A stretch of 64,000 nucleotides of DNA from Lewinellaceae bacterium (GCA_020636215.1 JACJYG010000004.1:1116001-1180000), one strand, 5' to 3'; counted from the first letter of the stretch, positions 15,388 through 24,557 are shown. The notes: a model not told the origin generated them from the letters alone. Numbers and translations are program-made.

Positions 15388-16662
15388 ATGATTAAAATGA
15401 TTAGCCTTATCCTCGGCGGAGGCGCCGGGTCGCGTTTATTCCCCCTGACCGCTCATCGCTCCAAGCCTGCTGTGCCTATTGGAGCCAAATACCGCCTCAT
15501 TGATATTCCCATCTCCAACTGCCTGAACTCCGGTGTTCGCCGGATGTTCGTAGTGACCCAATACAACTCGGCCTCGCTGAACGCCCACATCAAGAATACC
15601 TACAACTTCGATATGTTCAGCCATGGCTTTGTCGATATCCTGGCGGCCGAGCAAACCCCCTCCAGCGACCAGTGGTTCCAGGGCACCGCCGATGCCGTGC
15701 GGCAGTCGATGCACCATATGGCCAACCACGACCACGACTACATCCTCATTCTGTCGGGCGATCAGCTCTACCAGATGAACTTTGAAACCATGGCCGCCGA
15801 GCACGTCCAAAAAGATGCGGACCTGACCATTGCCACCATTCCTGTTAATGACCGCGACGCCACCGGGTTCGGCATCATGAAAGTCAATGAGGCAGGGCTG
15901 ATTGAAAGCTTTGTGGAAAAACCGGCCCTGGATCAATTGGGGGACTGGCAGTCACCGGTAGCAGATAATCTGCGCAATGAAGGCAGAATGTACCTCGCTT
16001 CTATGGGCATCTACATCTTCAAACGAAAGGTGATGGAACAATTGCTGGCTGAAAACCCAACGGCCACTGATTTCGGCAAAGAGATCATCCCTTACGCTAT
16101 TGAAAAAGATTACAAAGTCGGCAGCTTTTCTTTTGACGGCTACTGGACTGACATCGGAACCATCCGTTCTTTCTACGATGCCAACATCGCGCTGACCGAT
16201 GATGTACCCAAATTCAACCTTTTCGACAACCGAAGACTGGTCTATACCCGGCCCCGCCTCCTGGCGCCGTCCAAGATATCCGGCACCTGGTTCAACCAGG
16301 CCATCATTGCGGAGGGTTGCCTGATCAATGCCAAAAAAATTGAGCGGTCTCTTGTCGGTATCCGGTCCCGCATTGGCGAAGGCACGGAAATTTCCAATTC
16401 CATCATCATGGGTAACGATTCTTACGAAACGCTGGATGAAATGAAAAGCTCCGGTAAACAACCCATGGGGATCGGAGCGAACTGTAATATCCGTAACGCC
16501 ATCATCGACAAAGACTGCCGCATCGGCGACTACGTCTCCATCCATGGCAGCATCGCCCTTCCGGATTCGGATACGGATACCTATTCCATCCGGGAAGGCA
16601 TCATCGTAGTCAGAAAAGGTGCTCATATTCCTTCGAACACCCGGATCGGGCTGGGCGCTTGA
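15388..16662 (+). CDS. glgC: Glucose-1-phosphate adenylyltransferase
   Basis: 424 residues from ATG 15388, directly after glgA. The nucleotide-binding N-terminus reads LGGGAGSRLFPLTAHRSKPA, followed by PIGAKYRLIDIPISNCLNSG. VEKP occurs near residue 175, and FDGYWTDIGTIRSFYDANI is the sugar-phosphate region. The C-terminal third is a left-handed beta-helix (ISGTWFNQAIIAEGCLINA, RSRIGEGTEISNSIIMG, NCNIRNAIIDKDCRIGDYV). It makes ADP-glucose from ATP and glucose-1-phosphate, the regulated step of glycogen synthesis. A long hairpin follows 53 bases after the stop. Confidence 0.95.
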   Translation: MIKMISLILGGGAGSRLFPLTAHRSKPAVPIGAKYRLIDIPISNCLNSGVRRMFVVTQYNSASLNAHIKNTYNFDMFSHGFVDILAAEQTPSSDQWFQGTADAVRQSMHHMANHDHDYILILSGDQLYQMNFETMAAEHVQKDADLTIATIPVNDRDATGFGIMKVNEAGLIESFVEKPALDQLGDWQSPVADNLRNEGRMYLASMGIYIFKRKVMEQLLAENPTATDFGKEIIPYAIEKDYKVGSFSFDGYWTDIGTIRSFYDANIALTDDVPKFNLFDNRRLVYTRPRLLAPSKISGTWFNQAIIAEGCLINAKKIERSLVGIRSRIGEGTEISNSIIMGNDSYETLDEMKSSGKQPMGIGANCNIRNAIIDKDCRIGDYVSIHGSIALPDSDTDTYSIREGIIVVRKGAHIPSNTRIGLGA

Positions 16663-16715
16663 GCGCCGTTGCGAAACTGAAGCCATCCCGATGTTTCGAA
16701 GTGATGCTATGGATA

Positions 16716-16757
16716 CTCTTTTCTGGCCCGAAATCGGGCAATCGGGCCAGAAAAGAG
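16716..16757 (+). terminator. Long perfect hairpin after glgC
   Basis: CTCTTTTCTGGCCCGA (16716-16731) pairs perfectly with TCGGGCCAGAAAAGAG (16742-16757), 10-base loop. No T tract follows, but an 16-bp stem between convergent genes fits a transcription barrier for both strands. Confidence 0.5.
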
Positions 16758-16899
16758 GCTGAACCCCTGTCGGGGTAGCGGATTCTATCGATTCCAGGCT
16801 TCCGATGTGCTCCAAGGCATCCTTCTGGAGCAGGGAGGCTGAGATGGACCGGCAAGTCGTTCCCAGCATCTAAAGTATCTATTTCACAACGCACCCGCC

Positions 16900-18300
16900 C
16901 TACCCCCGCTCTTCCCATACTTTCATCAGCCAGGCTCGTTCGGCCAGCGGTTGAGTAGCTTGGATCTGGCCTTTGATCTTTTCCCGTTTCCGGGGGTTAT
17001 CATGCAGAAGCTGGATCAGAAGGTTACAGAAGTTGAGGTACGTCTTCTTTAAGCTTGCCGATATCTTTTTATTCCGGCGAAGGAAATTGGAGAAAGAGGC
17101 CAGAAGGGAAAGCAGGGATTCGATCTCTTCACTTTCGTAGAAGGTTTTGACCAGCACCGTCCGCGAGCCGATATGGTAAAACATGTCTGAAAAGTTCAAC
17201 TTGGTCAGGTGGGATAGCACTTCTCCGTATTGTTCCTTTTGGTAGAACAGTTCAGCCAGGTTGAAGTGCAGGGCATCCTCCCGGGACTGAGGGGAAAGTT
17301 TGTCACTATAATCCCGGATAAAGTGTTCCGCCCAATCGAAGTCTTTCTGCCGCAACGCCAGTTTCACTACGTTCGTATAAGTCCAATGTGATAAGTACCC
17401 GCCCTCGAACAGCGATTCATCTGAGATACCCTGAATGTAAAGGCCAAGGACGATGGGAACGTATGTTTCCTTTCCCTGCCTGATTTTCCGGGCGCAGAAG
17501 TTGATGGCATACAGGTATACCTCTCGCCGCTCCGTCGGTTGTATCTTTTCCGAATGCTTCTGGATGAGTTCGATCAGTTTTGAAAAGTAGGCGTCACTGT
17601 CCTGGGAGAGCGATAAAAAAATATGCAGATAAATATCGACCAGAGGCGGCCGTTCCTTTTGTTGCAGCAGGTAGCTTCGCACCTCGTCGATAAACGACAC
17701 CTCATATTCGGTGGACACAATAGCCTGCCGGTTGAGCATCTCACAACTGTACTTGAGCTTTTGCAGAAAGAACAATTCGTCGAGCGCGTTGGCGACGTTT
17801 TGCAGGGCAGGGTCAAAACTGCGCACCCGCTGCCGGATGAAATGCCGGCTGGCTACTTCCGCGAGTTCGTAGCGAAACTGAAGGATTTCGGTATCCAACA
17901 AAGCATGCTCCATCCCTTCTTCCACTTTCCGATACAGGAAATTATAATGCTTTTCAAGCTTTCGCTCCGAAAACTCGTTCAGGATATCACAAGACTGCCG
18001 CTGGTAGTTACGTTGGTAGCGGCTTATGCTGACAAACTGTTCGGCGAGCTTGAGCAGATAATTCATCCAATAGCCCATTTGACGGCCATCGAACGGCTTT
18101 CCGGGGGCGGCAGCTTTAAAAGCCTTTTCTTTGGACAAGTCGGAAGCGGTAAAATCGGGGGCGAATTTCCCCAGATACGCCACCAGGCGGATGAGTTCTT
18201 CATTTTTATTAAAAAAAGGGGAAGCAACAAAGTCCTCAAATTGCCGCCATTCGCTCAAGTCGAAGGTATCCAGGAGTACTATCAGTTTGCTGTTTTTCAT
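16900..18300 (-). CDS. Conserved protein of unknown function, 466 residues (copy 2)
   Basis: Begins at ATG 18300 (MKNSKLIVLLDTFDLSEWRQ). Same length and same overall sequence plan as the protein at 5413-6813; see shared landmarks SPFFNKNEELIRL, SKEKAFKAAAPGKPFDGRQMGYWMNYLLK, DWAEHFIRDYSDKLSPQSRE (copy 1: DWVEQFIEQYQANLPPRYRA) and PLAERAWL. It is rich in helix-forming residues, without signal peptide or membrane segment. The pattern LNFSDMFYHIGSRTVLVKTFYESEEIESLLSLLASFSNFLRR suggests stacked helical hairpins. Function unknown; the family is probably lineage-specific. Divergent from the T9SS gene at 18428, with 127 bases between them. Confidence 0.75.
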   Translation of the reverse strand: MKNSKLIVLLDTFDLSEWRQFEDFVASPFFNKNEELIRLVAYLGKFAPDFTASDLSKEKAFKAAAPGKPFDGRQMGYWMNYLLKLAEQFVSISRYQRNYQRQSCDILNEFSERKLEKHYNFLYRKVEEGMEHALLDTEILQFRYELAEVASRHFIRQRVRSFDPALQNVANALDELFFLQKLKYSCEMLNRQAIVSTEYEVSFIDEVRSYLLQQKERPPLVDIYLHIFLSLSQDSDAYFSKLIELIQKHSEKIQPTERREVYLYAINFCARKIRQGKETYVPIVLGLYIQGISDESLFEGGYLSHWTYTNVVKLALRQKDFDWAEHFIRDYSDKLSPQSREDALHFNLAELFYQKEQYGEVLSHLTKLNFSDMFYHIGSRTVLVKTFYESEEIESLLSLLASFSNFLRRNKKISASLKKTYLNFCNLLIQLLHDNPRKREKIKGQIQATQPLAERAWLMKVWEERG

Positions 18301-18427
18301 GAATTTGGCGACTTTTATTTAGGAGAACCTACTTAACAAACCGAAAAATCAGCTTAAACAAATATTATTTTATGTAAATTAAAAAAACACAAAACGCTGA
18401 CAATCAACGTTAAATTGAATAAAATTA

Positions 18428-19675
18428 ATGAAATACAAAATGGCAAAAGACTTTTTCAAGACTGAAAAATACAAAAAAATGTATTTGATGCCTCTGTTGT
18501 GGGGGCCTATATTTGTATCAGAAATACAAACAAAGCGATCTTTGAAACGTGAGACAACAAAAATATTAGGAGGAATTGCCCTTAGTTTTCTGTGTGCCGT
18601 TTCAGGCTTGCAGGCCCAGGAGGTGTGGCCCGGCGATGTAAATAATAATGGTATTGTCAATAATATTGACGTGCTGTACTGGGCCCTGGCCCAGGATTCT
18701 GTCGGCGCCGCTCGGGCGGAGGTTTCCGGAAACTGGAGCGCACAGCCGCTTACGGAACTCTGGCCCCAGACTTTTCCCGATGGCCTCAATTTCGCCTACG
18801 CTGATTGTGATGGCAATGGCAAAGTGAATGCAGCCGACTTGAACATCATCAGGGATAATTACTGGCTGACCCACGGCCTGGTTTCTCCGGATGACTATTT
18901 CCTGGGAACGGTAGAGGAAGACCCGGTGCTGCTACTGCAGGCTACCGACCCAATCACCGAGCCGGGGGCTTCGGAAGAAGTGCTGCTTTCGCTGGGCGCT
19001 GAAGGAGACTCGATCAATAATTTTTTTGGGATCGCCTTTGCTGTTAAGTTCGACACAGATAACATCCAGGATTCTCCGGGCGGCAGCAATCAGAACTTCT
19101 CCTTCGAATTCACACCCGACAGCTGGGTTGACGGGCAGGGCAGCCAGATGGCTCAGGAGTTCTTTCATCTGGATGACGCCACCGGAGTAGCTGAAATGGC
19201 CATTTACCGGAAAAGCATTGACGATGCCATCCCCAGCGGTGCTGGCCCAATAGGAAAGTTCACTATCGTCATGGAGGACATCATCGTAGGCCTGGTTGAA
19301 CTCGGAACGGATAGCATCAGATTGATTAACACCCAACTGGAAAGCCCACGAATCGCACCGTCTAGTACCGGCCTTGCAGAAGATTCCCTGCTGCTGATTT
19401 CAAGGACAGCGATTCTGGCAGATGAGGATGAAGTACTGGTTTATCCCAACCCTGCTACGGACTGGGTATCCATCGAATTAAGATCAACTACCGATACACA
19501 GATCAAAAAAGTGGATCTGTATACTATGAGAGGACAATTCCTGGGCAGCTTACGGGCATCGCGTCCCGCCCCTAAAGCGATGATCAACTTCGCTGCATTA
19601 CCGGAAGGGTTGTACTTTTTGAAAATTGAAACGAACAATGGCGTCTTTACGCGAAAAGTCGCACGGATGCCCTGA
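18428..19675 (+). CDS. T9SS-sorted protein with dockerin-like calcium repeats
   Basis: 415 residues from the first ATG (18428). The start is uncertain: a TATATTTG promoter-like element lies inside the frame near 18506, and a TTG at 18542 would give a compact signal peptide KRETTKILGGIALSFLCAVSGLQAQ. After the signal come two dockerin-type EF-hand loops (DVNNNGIVNNIDVLYW and DCDGNGKVNAADLNIIRD), then a cohesin-like beta domain (about residues 165-300) and a sorting domain with VYPNPATDWVSIEL ending KVARMP. Dockerin and cohesin-like parts in one protein suggest self-association or display on the surface; that is inference. Product is exported by T9SS. Confidence 0.75.
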   Translation: MKYKMAKDFFKTEKYKKMYLMPLLWGPIFVSEIQTKRSLKRETTKILGGIALSFLCAVSGLQAQEVWPGDVNNNGIVNNIDVLYWALAQDSVGAARAEVSGNWSAQPLTELWPQTFPDGLNFAYADCDGNGKVNAADLNIIRDNYWLTHGLVSPDDYFLGTVEEDPVLLLQATDPITEPGASEEVLLSLGAEGDSINNFFGIAFAVKFDTDNIQDSPGGSNQNFSFEFTPDSWVDGQGSQMAQEFFHLDDATGVAEMAIYRKSIDDAIPSGAGPIGKFTIVMEDIIVGLVELGTDSIRLINTQLESPRIAPSSTGLAEDSLLLISRTAILADEDEVLVYPNPATDWVSIELRSTTDTQIKKVDLYTMRGQFLGSLRASRPAPKAMINFAALPEGLYFLKIETNNGVFTRKVARMP

Positions 19676-20064
19676 GGCAGGCTTATAATTCCACGAAGAA
19701 GTAAGTATAGACGACCTTCATAATCCCAAGTTTTTTTTAACAATTTTAATCCCATGAACATTGTCCGAAAGAAAGTTGCCTCGCAGCAGCTTTCTTCGGG
19801 CAAATGAAAAGGCCACAAGAAACTTTTTGAAAACTATTTTTTTATCCCCCAGTGGTGTGGGCGCCCCGAAAAGTATTATCCCAATTTCCGATTGTATCTG
19901 AGTTTGACATCCGCCCACACCCCTTTTTCCCAAAGATTAAACTATCCGATTCTCATGAATACGGGGGCCGGAAAGCCGGCCCTCTTTTTTTGACCCGGCC
20001 TTACTGGCGCCGAACCAGCTAAGTATTAAAATAAAACTTTCTAATCCATCTAACTGGCTAATAA
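19676..20064 (+). other. 400-base gap with strong hairpin; candidate small RNA
   Basis: No convincing gene. A long imperfect stem pairs CCGAAAGAAAGTTGC (19765-19779) with GCAGCTTTCTTCGG (19786-19799) around CTCGCA. It ends, 170 bases further, at a textbook terminator (19965-19991). A 17-codon ORF starts at 19754, but nothing supports it. The region could be a long 3' UTR of the T9SS gene or an independent small RNA. Confidence 0.35.
19965..19991 (+). terminator. Rho-independent terminator
   Basis: GGGCCGG (19965-19971), loop AAAG, CCGGCCC (19976-19982), then TCTTTTTTTT. Confidence 0.85.
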
Positions 20065-20075
20065 ATTATAATCCC

Positions 20076-21023
20076 ATGACTATTCGTTTTATACGTTTCC
20101 TATCGCTGGCATTGCCCCTGGCGCTATTATCCAGCGGCTGCCTCGAGGATGTAGAAGATTCCCCCTTATTCTATTTTACTCAACTGAACATACACCTTAC
20201 CGACGCCCCGGTCAACTTTGACGAGGTCAACATTGATCTGTTGCAGGTCGATGTGAAGGGGCCTGGCGGAACACAGACTATTGACCTCAACACGAATGCC
20301 GGCATCTACAACCTGCTGGATTATCAGAATGGCCTGTCGACCGTTATTGCCAACGCCACCCTGGGACTGGACGACATCCGGCAGATCCGGCTCATTCTGG
20401 GCGAAAACAATACCGTGGTCGTCGATGGGGAATCCCACGAATTGAAGATCCCTTCGGCTATGCAATCGGGCATTAAAATTAAGGTATGCCTCGACCTTAC
20501 GGCTACCGCCGTGTACGATTTGCTTTTGGATTTTGATGCTGCCGAATCTATCCACCAAACCGGCAACGGCAAGTACATCATGCAGCCCGTTATTAGGGTG
20601 ATGAACGAAGACGCCAACTGTGGCGGGGGAAATGGACTCCAACTCGACGACCTCCCCGACGATCTGCTTCTATACCTGGAAGACAACTACTCGGGATTTG
20701 CCTTCGCCCCCTCACAGACAACCCTCTGTGGAGGCGATGCAGTATACCGGATCGAAGCAGCCGACGGGAATACAGAGCTTTACTTGTTTTTCGACCTCAA
20801 TGGTGCATTCCTGCAATCCGCCATTTGGACAGAGGAAGCAGGCCTCCCTGCCGTGATACAGGGTGCTATAAGCAACTATACCGACTACGACGAGGTAGCC
20901 GAGGCTTACGAAATTACCCGGGAAAACGGAGACACCTGGTTCGAATTAAAACTCGAAGGCCCGGGGGTAGATGGCCGTACCGTCGTTTTCGATGAACAAG
21001 GCAATGTTTTATGTGAAGAATAA
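20076..21023 (+). CDS. DUF4382 lipoprotein with PepSY-like C-terminal domain
   Basis: 315 residues, ATG 20076. The signal MTIRFIRFLSLALPLALLSSGC gives lipidation at Cys22. Residues about 38-185 match DUF4382: LNIHLTDAPVNFDEVNIDLLQVDV, GGTQTIDLNTNAGIYNLLDYQNGLSTVIANATLGLDDIRQIRLIL-like text and GIKIKVCLDLTATAVYDLLLDFDAAESIHQTG. The last 110 residues (LPDDLLLYLEDNYSGFAFA, NTELYLFFDLNGAFLQSAIW, TWFELKLEGPG) resemble the PepSY-like domain of small Bacteroidota periplasmic proteins. Activity unknown; probably on the periplasmic or outer face. A terminator follows closely. Confidence 0.8.
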   Translation: MTIRFIRFLSLALPLALLSSGCLEDVEDSPLFYFTQLNIHLTDAPVNFDEVNIDLLQVDVKGPGGTQTIDLNTNAGIYNLLDYQNGLSTVIANATLGLDDIRQIRLILGENNTVVVDGESHELKIPSAMQSGIKIKVCLDLTATAVYDLLLDFDAAESIHQTGNGKYIMQPVIRVMNEDANCGGGNGLQLDDLPDDLLLYLEDNYSGFAFAPSQTTLCGGDAVYRIEAADGNTELYLFFDLNGAFLQSAIWTEEAGLPAVIQGAISNYTDYDEVAEAYEITRENGDTWFELKLEGPGVDGRTVVFDEQGNVLCEE

Positions 21024-21044
21024 ACCTGGAAACTTTATTCGTTT

Positions 21045-21087
21045 CTGCCCACTAATTGGGAGCAATTTTAATGGTGGGCAGTTTTTT
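21045..21087 (+). terminator. Terminator after the DUF4382 gene
   Basis: CTGCCCAC (21045-21052) pairs with GTGGGCAG (21074-21081), then TTTTTTG. Confidence 0.75.
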
Positions 21088-21114
21088 GAATTATCGTAAT
21101 GATCTTTATATCGG

Positions 21115-21146
21115 AGCCGGTTGCTACAAGTAGCCGGCTTTTTTTA
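21115..21146 (+). terminator. Second terminator hairpin
   Basis: AGCCGG (21115-21120) pairs with CCGGCT (21134-21139), then seven T. It lies only 30 bases after the previous terminator and acts as a back-up or ends a very short transcript. Confidence 0.65.
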
Positions 21147-21219
21147 TTATTCGTTCAACCAGCAACCTTTATCGGGCTCGCAGAGATGGAAACCACCTGA
21201 AACTGCCAACCAATTTCCC

Positions 21220-21227
21220 TATTTTTG
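21220..21227 (+). promoter_or_regulatory. Bacteroidota -7 promoter element (TATTTTTG)
   Basis: Perfect TANNTTTG match 17 bases before ATG 21245. No clear -33 element. Confidence 0.5.
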
Positions 21228-21244
21228 CGCAAAATGGAACGTAC

Positions 21245-22951
21245 ATGTCTTTGAAGCCAACCCAACGCAGCCGAGCGCAGGAATCGCGGGCAGCCATTCA
21301 GCGCCTATACATTGCTATGCGGCATTTGTTTATTCGTGGTAGTTACAAGCCCCTGGGTATTTCCGGCGAGGCTATGATCGAGTCCATCATGTTGCTGCAA
21401 CCGGAGATCTATGGGCCCATCAATGATCCGGAACGGGTGGAACTCGATGGCCTGCTTTACGTTTTTCAGCGCTTGCCCAAGGGCATCGAAGAGTGCCGTT
21501 TCATAAAACTCATTTCCCGGGAAGGCTTCGAAAAGTCCAACTTCCAGCCCATCGTCCCACCCAAACGCCGCCGCAACTGCTACCGCATCGACCAGGAGGA
21601 AATGTTTATTGAAATGACCCGGGGGCGAAGCGATATATATGACATACTCACCCACCTTACCTTCATGTACATTGAGGCGGAAAAGATCCGTCGCAACAGC
21701 GAAGACCAAAAATTGCGCAAGAAACGCGACTGGAAAATGCTGGAAGAGATCGTACGGCGCGAAGAGGAAGGGGAAGAATATAACCGGGACATTGCCTACA
21801 CCTACCTGAGCACCCTGCTGGGCCGAACCTATGAAGAAACCGTGGAGGCCTGCCGCCGCTTTGCCCACGACCCTGATGTCAACAGCATCTTTCACATCAC
21901 CTACTGGTTGGGTAAACTTTCAACCCAGGAGGCCCGGGAACAGAACGACCGGGAGATTTCTTTTACCTCTGCGCTCCGGGAACGGATCGGCCACCACTAC
22001 TACGGTGAGATTTGGGCCCGCAATATCAAGGAATACCTGTACAAACAAGGATGGATGGACCGCCCGGTTCACATCATTAGCGCCAATCCGCACAGCGTAA
22101 TGAACAGTTTCTATGCCAGCGCCGCTCTTGGCCAGAAAGATGAGGTAGAAGACCTGGCCAGGGAACTAAGCATAGAAGGCAATGCAGAATTACGGCAAAA
22201 GGTCCTGGACTATGCCCTCAGCCACGGAATGCATCAAATCGAAGACACCAGCGGCACCATGATCACGGTGCAGATCTTCGACCCCACGAAGACTGAGCTC
22301 CAAACCCTGCCTCCGGAATTGCAATGCAATGCCGAATACATCGAGCAACAAAAACCCGTCATCCTGGTGATGGACTATGCCTTCGGCGAGCAGGCCTACG
22401 AGACGATGGACGAACTGCTGAAACCCTACGAACTGGAGGGCCAGCGCATTCCGCTAAAAGTGGAATCCATTTCAATCATGGGTAAGGCGGGCATACTGGA
22501 AGGCGGCAAAGGCGATATCATGGTGCCCACCGCTCATGTTTTCGAAGGCACCGCCGACAATTACCCCTTCGACAACCACCTCACGGGCGCCGACTTCGAA
22601 GGCCATGGCCTGAAAGTGCTCGAAGGCCCCATGATCACAGTGCTGGGTACTTCCCTGCAGAATATGGACATTTTGCGCTACTTCCGCCGATCTTCCTGGA
22701 AAGCAATAGGGCTGGAAATGGAGGGCGCCCATTACCAAAAGGCAATACAGGCAGCCGCCAAGATCCGAAAAAGCATTAACGAAAATGTGGTGTTGCGTTA
22801 CGCCTACTACGCCTCTGATAATCCTCTGGTAACCGGTGGCACGCTGTCTTCCGGCAGCCTGGGCCTCGATGGGGTGAAGCCAACCTACCTGATCACGATG
22901 AAGATGCTGAACCAGATATTAAGCGGCGTTTCGGATCCGGCCAAGGTATAG
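21245..22951 (+). CDS. Large conserved protein (DUF6909-like) with nucleoside-phosphorylase-like C-terminal half
   Basis: 568 residues, ATG 21245, cytoplasmic (no signal or membrane helix). The N-terminal half is helical and charged (SRAAIQRLYIAMRHLFIRGSY, GRSDIYDILTHLTFMYIEAEKI). I believe it corresponds to DUF6909, a Bacteroidota family. The C-terminal half, from about residue 370 (KPVILVMDYAFGEQAYETMD), contains ISIMGKAGILEGGKGDIMVP, a threonine/glycine-rich strand pattern, and GLEMEGAHYQKAI followed by RYAYYASDNPL. The EMEG and ASD words resemble the purine/uridine phosphorylase fold, where Met-Glu binds ribose and Asp binds the base. Nucleosidase or phosphorylase activity is inference. 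Monocistronic; converges on the permease gene. Confidence 0.7.
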   Translation: MSLKPTQRSRAQESRAAIQRLYIAMRHLFIRGSYKPLGISGEAMIESIMLLQPEIYGPINDPERVELDGLLYVFQRLPKGIEECRFIKLISREGFEKSNFQPIVPPKRRRNCYRIDQEEMFIEMTRGRSDIYDILTHLTFMYIEAEKIRRNSEDQKLRKKRDWKMLEEIVRREEEGEEYNRDIAYTYLSTLLGRTYEETVEACRRFAHDPDVNSIFHITYWLGKLSTQEAREQNDREISFTSALRERIGHHYYGEIWARNIKEYLYKQGWMDRPVHIISANPHSVMNSFYASAALGQKDEVEDLARELSIEGNAELRQKVLDYALSHGMHQIEDTSGTMITVQIFDPTKTELQTLPPELQCNAEYIEQQKPVILVMDYAFGEQAYETMDELLKPYELEGQRIPLKVESISIMGKAGILEGGKGDIMVPTAHVFEGTADNYPFDNHLTGADFEGHGLKVLEGPMITVLGTSLQNMDILRYFRRSSWKAIGLEMEGAHYQKAIQAAAKIRKSINENVVLRYAYYASDNPLVTGGTLSSGSLGLDGVKPTYLITMKMLNQILSGVSDPAKV

Positions 22952-23056
22952 GCGATTGGGCATATTGAGGAACGAATTGCTACCACTAAGCTTTCTCAAC
23001 AACCCTCTCAACCATTTAAACCTCAAAGGAAGGCAAATAAGGATATCGGGCGTTCA

Positions 23057-24358
23057 CTAGGAGGAAGCCTTGTGGAGGTAATCTTTGCTCAGCCAATAGG
23101 AGATAGCGCCCAGCCCGAGGTTGGCCAGGCCCCACAGGCTTTCTACCGGGCGTTCGTACAACAGGAATGCCAGTATCCAGAAGCTGATAGCCAGAAAGGC
23201 AAGTTGAACCCAGGGATAACCGGGGCTGGAGTAACCACTATGCCCGTTTTTCCAACGCATCACAAAAACACCGGCCACTGCGGCCGTAGTAAAAAGCTGC
23301 AGGACGAAGCCACTGTAGACCAGCACCTGTTCAAAAGAGCTGGTCGCGATCATAAAGATGCTGATAGAGGCCTGCAACCATACAGCCCGAACTGGAATAC
23401 CGTTGCGGTTATCCTGCGACAAGAAACGCCAGATGGTGTAATCGTTGGCCATGGCGCGCACCACCCGCGGCCCCACCCACACCATAGCACTAATGCTGGA
23501 GACCAGAAAGAAGGCTATGAAAAAACTGATCGCCCGCCCACCGGAGGCTCCAAACATTAGTTCGGCGACTATCTGTCCGACTTCCACTTTCCCCTGAAGC
23601 TGCGCTACGCCGGCCTGTTTCAAAAAAGCCAATTGCAAAAGCACATAAAGCACACTCACCAGAAGCGTACCTCCGATCAGCGCCCGGGGCAGGTTGCGCA
23701 CCGGAGAGTCGATCTCTTCGACAATGTAAGCCGCTGCATTCCAACCGGAAAAAGCATAAAGGACGTAAACCAGCGAAACGGCAAAAGTTGGTTTGGCTAA
23801 TTCCGTGTGCCAGGAAGTTTTTAGTTCCAGGGGCGCCCCGACGGGCTCCATGATAAAACAGGCCAGAATAAAAAAGAGGATCAACAGGAGCTTCAGCGCG
23901 GTGAAGGTGTTCTGGAAATGGCTACTCTGCCGGATATTTACCGAATGCACCAGAGAAACTAGCAGTATAGTAGCAACCGCAATGAATTGTGCTGAAACAG
24001 GCATAAACTTTCCGATATACGCCCCCATGGCCATTGCTGCCAGCGCAACCGAGGCGGCAAACCCAACGGTGAGCGAAATCCAACCGGAGAGGTAACCAAG
24101 AATGGGATGGTAGATACGGGAAAGAAAGTAGTATTCGCCACCCGAACGCGGCAGCTTTGTCCCCAGCTCGGCGTAACTGAAGGCTCCGAACAAGGAAATC
24201 AACCCGCCTAAAACCCATAACAGAATAATAGACCAGACACTGCGCAACGATTCCAATTGCAGCCCCAGGCTGGTAAAGACCCCCGTACCAACCATATTGG
24301 CCACTACAATTGCGGCTGCGCTCACCCACCCGATTTTCTTTCCGGAAGCCTGCTGCAT
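23057..24358 (-). CDS. Amino acid permease, APC superfamily
   Basis: 433 residues from ATG 24358. The first helix carries the APC signature AAAIVVANMVGTGVFTSLGL with the GTG unwound segment that binds the amino acid backbone. SYAELGTKLPRSGGEYYFLSRIYHP follows as the conserved loop after helix 2-3. About twelve hydrophobic segments are visible, ending LGAISYWLSKDYLHKASS. It moves amino acids across the cytoplasmic membrane by exchange or proton symport; it resembles the LAT-type/basic amino acid antiporter subgroup. Substrate cannot be told. It has its own -7 element and is not in an operon. Confidence 0.88.
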   Translation of the reverse strand: MQQASGKKIGWVSAAAIVVANMVGTGVFTSLGLQLESLRSVWSIILLWVLGGLISLFGAFSYAELGTKLPRSGGEYYFLSRIYHPILGYLSGWISLTVGFAASVALAAMAMGAYIGKFMPVSAQFIAVATILLVSLVHSVNIRQSSHFQNTFTALKLLLILFFILACFIMEPVGAPLELKTSWHTELAKPTFAVSLVYVLYAFSGWNAAAYIVEEIDSPVRNLPRALIGGTLLVSVLYVLLQLAFLKQAGVAQLQGKVEVGQIVAELMFGASGGRAISFFIAFFLVSSISAMVWVGPRVVRAMANDYTIWRFLSQDNRNGIPVRAVWLQASISIFMIATSSFEQVLVYSGFVLQLFTTAAVAGVFVMRWKNGHSGYSSPGYPWVQLAFLAISFWILAFLLYERPVESLWGLANLGLGAISYWLSKDYLHKASS

Positions 24359-24387
24359 AGGTTTTTACTTCAAATGGATAAAGGTAG

Positions 24388-24395
24388 CAAATGTA
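24388..24395 (-). promoter_or_regulatory. Bacteroidota -7 promoter element (TACATTTG, minus strand)
   Basis: Perfect TANNTTTG match reading toward the permease start at 24358, 29 bases away. Confidence 0.5.
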
Positions 24396-24516
24396 GGGGC
24401 ACATTGCCCGGTAATGCGTATACCCTAACGTAACGATAACATTGCCGGTATAAAAAAACCAGTGCTTTTAACGACCGTTAATTGGCAGAGAAAGCGCACC
24501 CTTTTACTTAATTCTC

Positions 24517-24524
24517 TATTTTTG
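24517..24524 (+). promoter_or_regulatory. Bacteroidota -7 promoter element (TATTTTTG)
   Basis: Perfect TANNTTTG match 33 bases before ATG 24558. Confidence 0.5.
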
Positions 24525-24557
24525 CCTCCCTGATTAACGATCAAAATCTAATAAAAT

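Noticed and set aside
19754..19807. 17-codon ORF (MNIVRKK...)
   Set aside because: Too short, no promoter, and it overlaps the strong hairpin that better explains the sequence.
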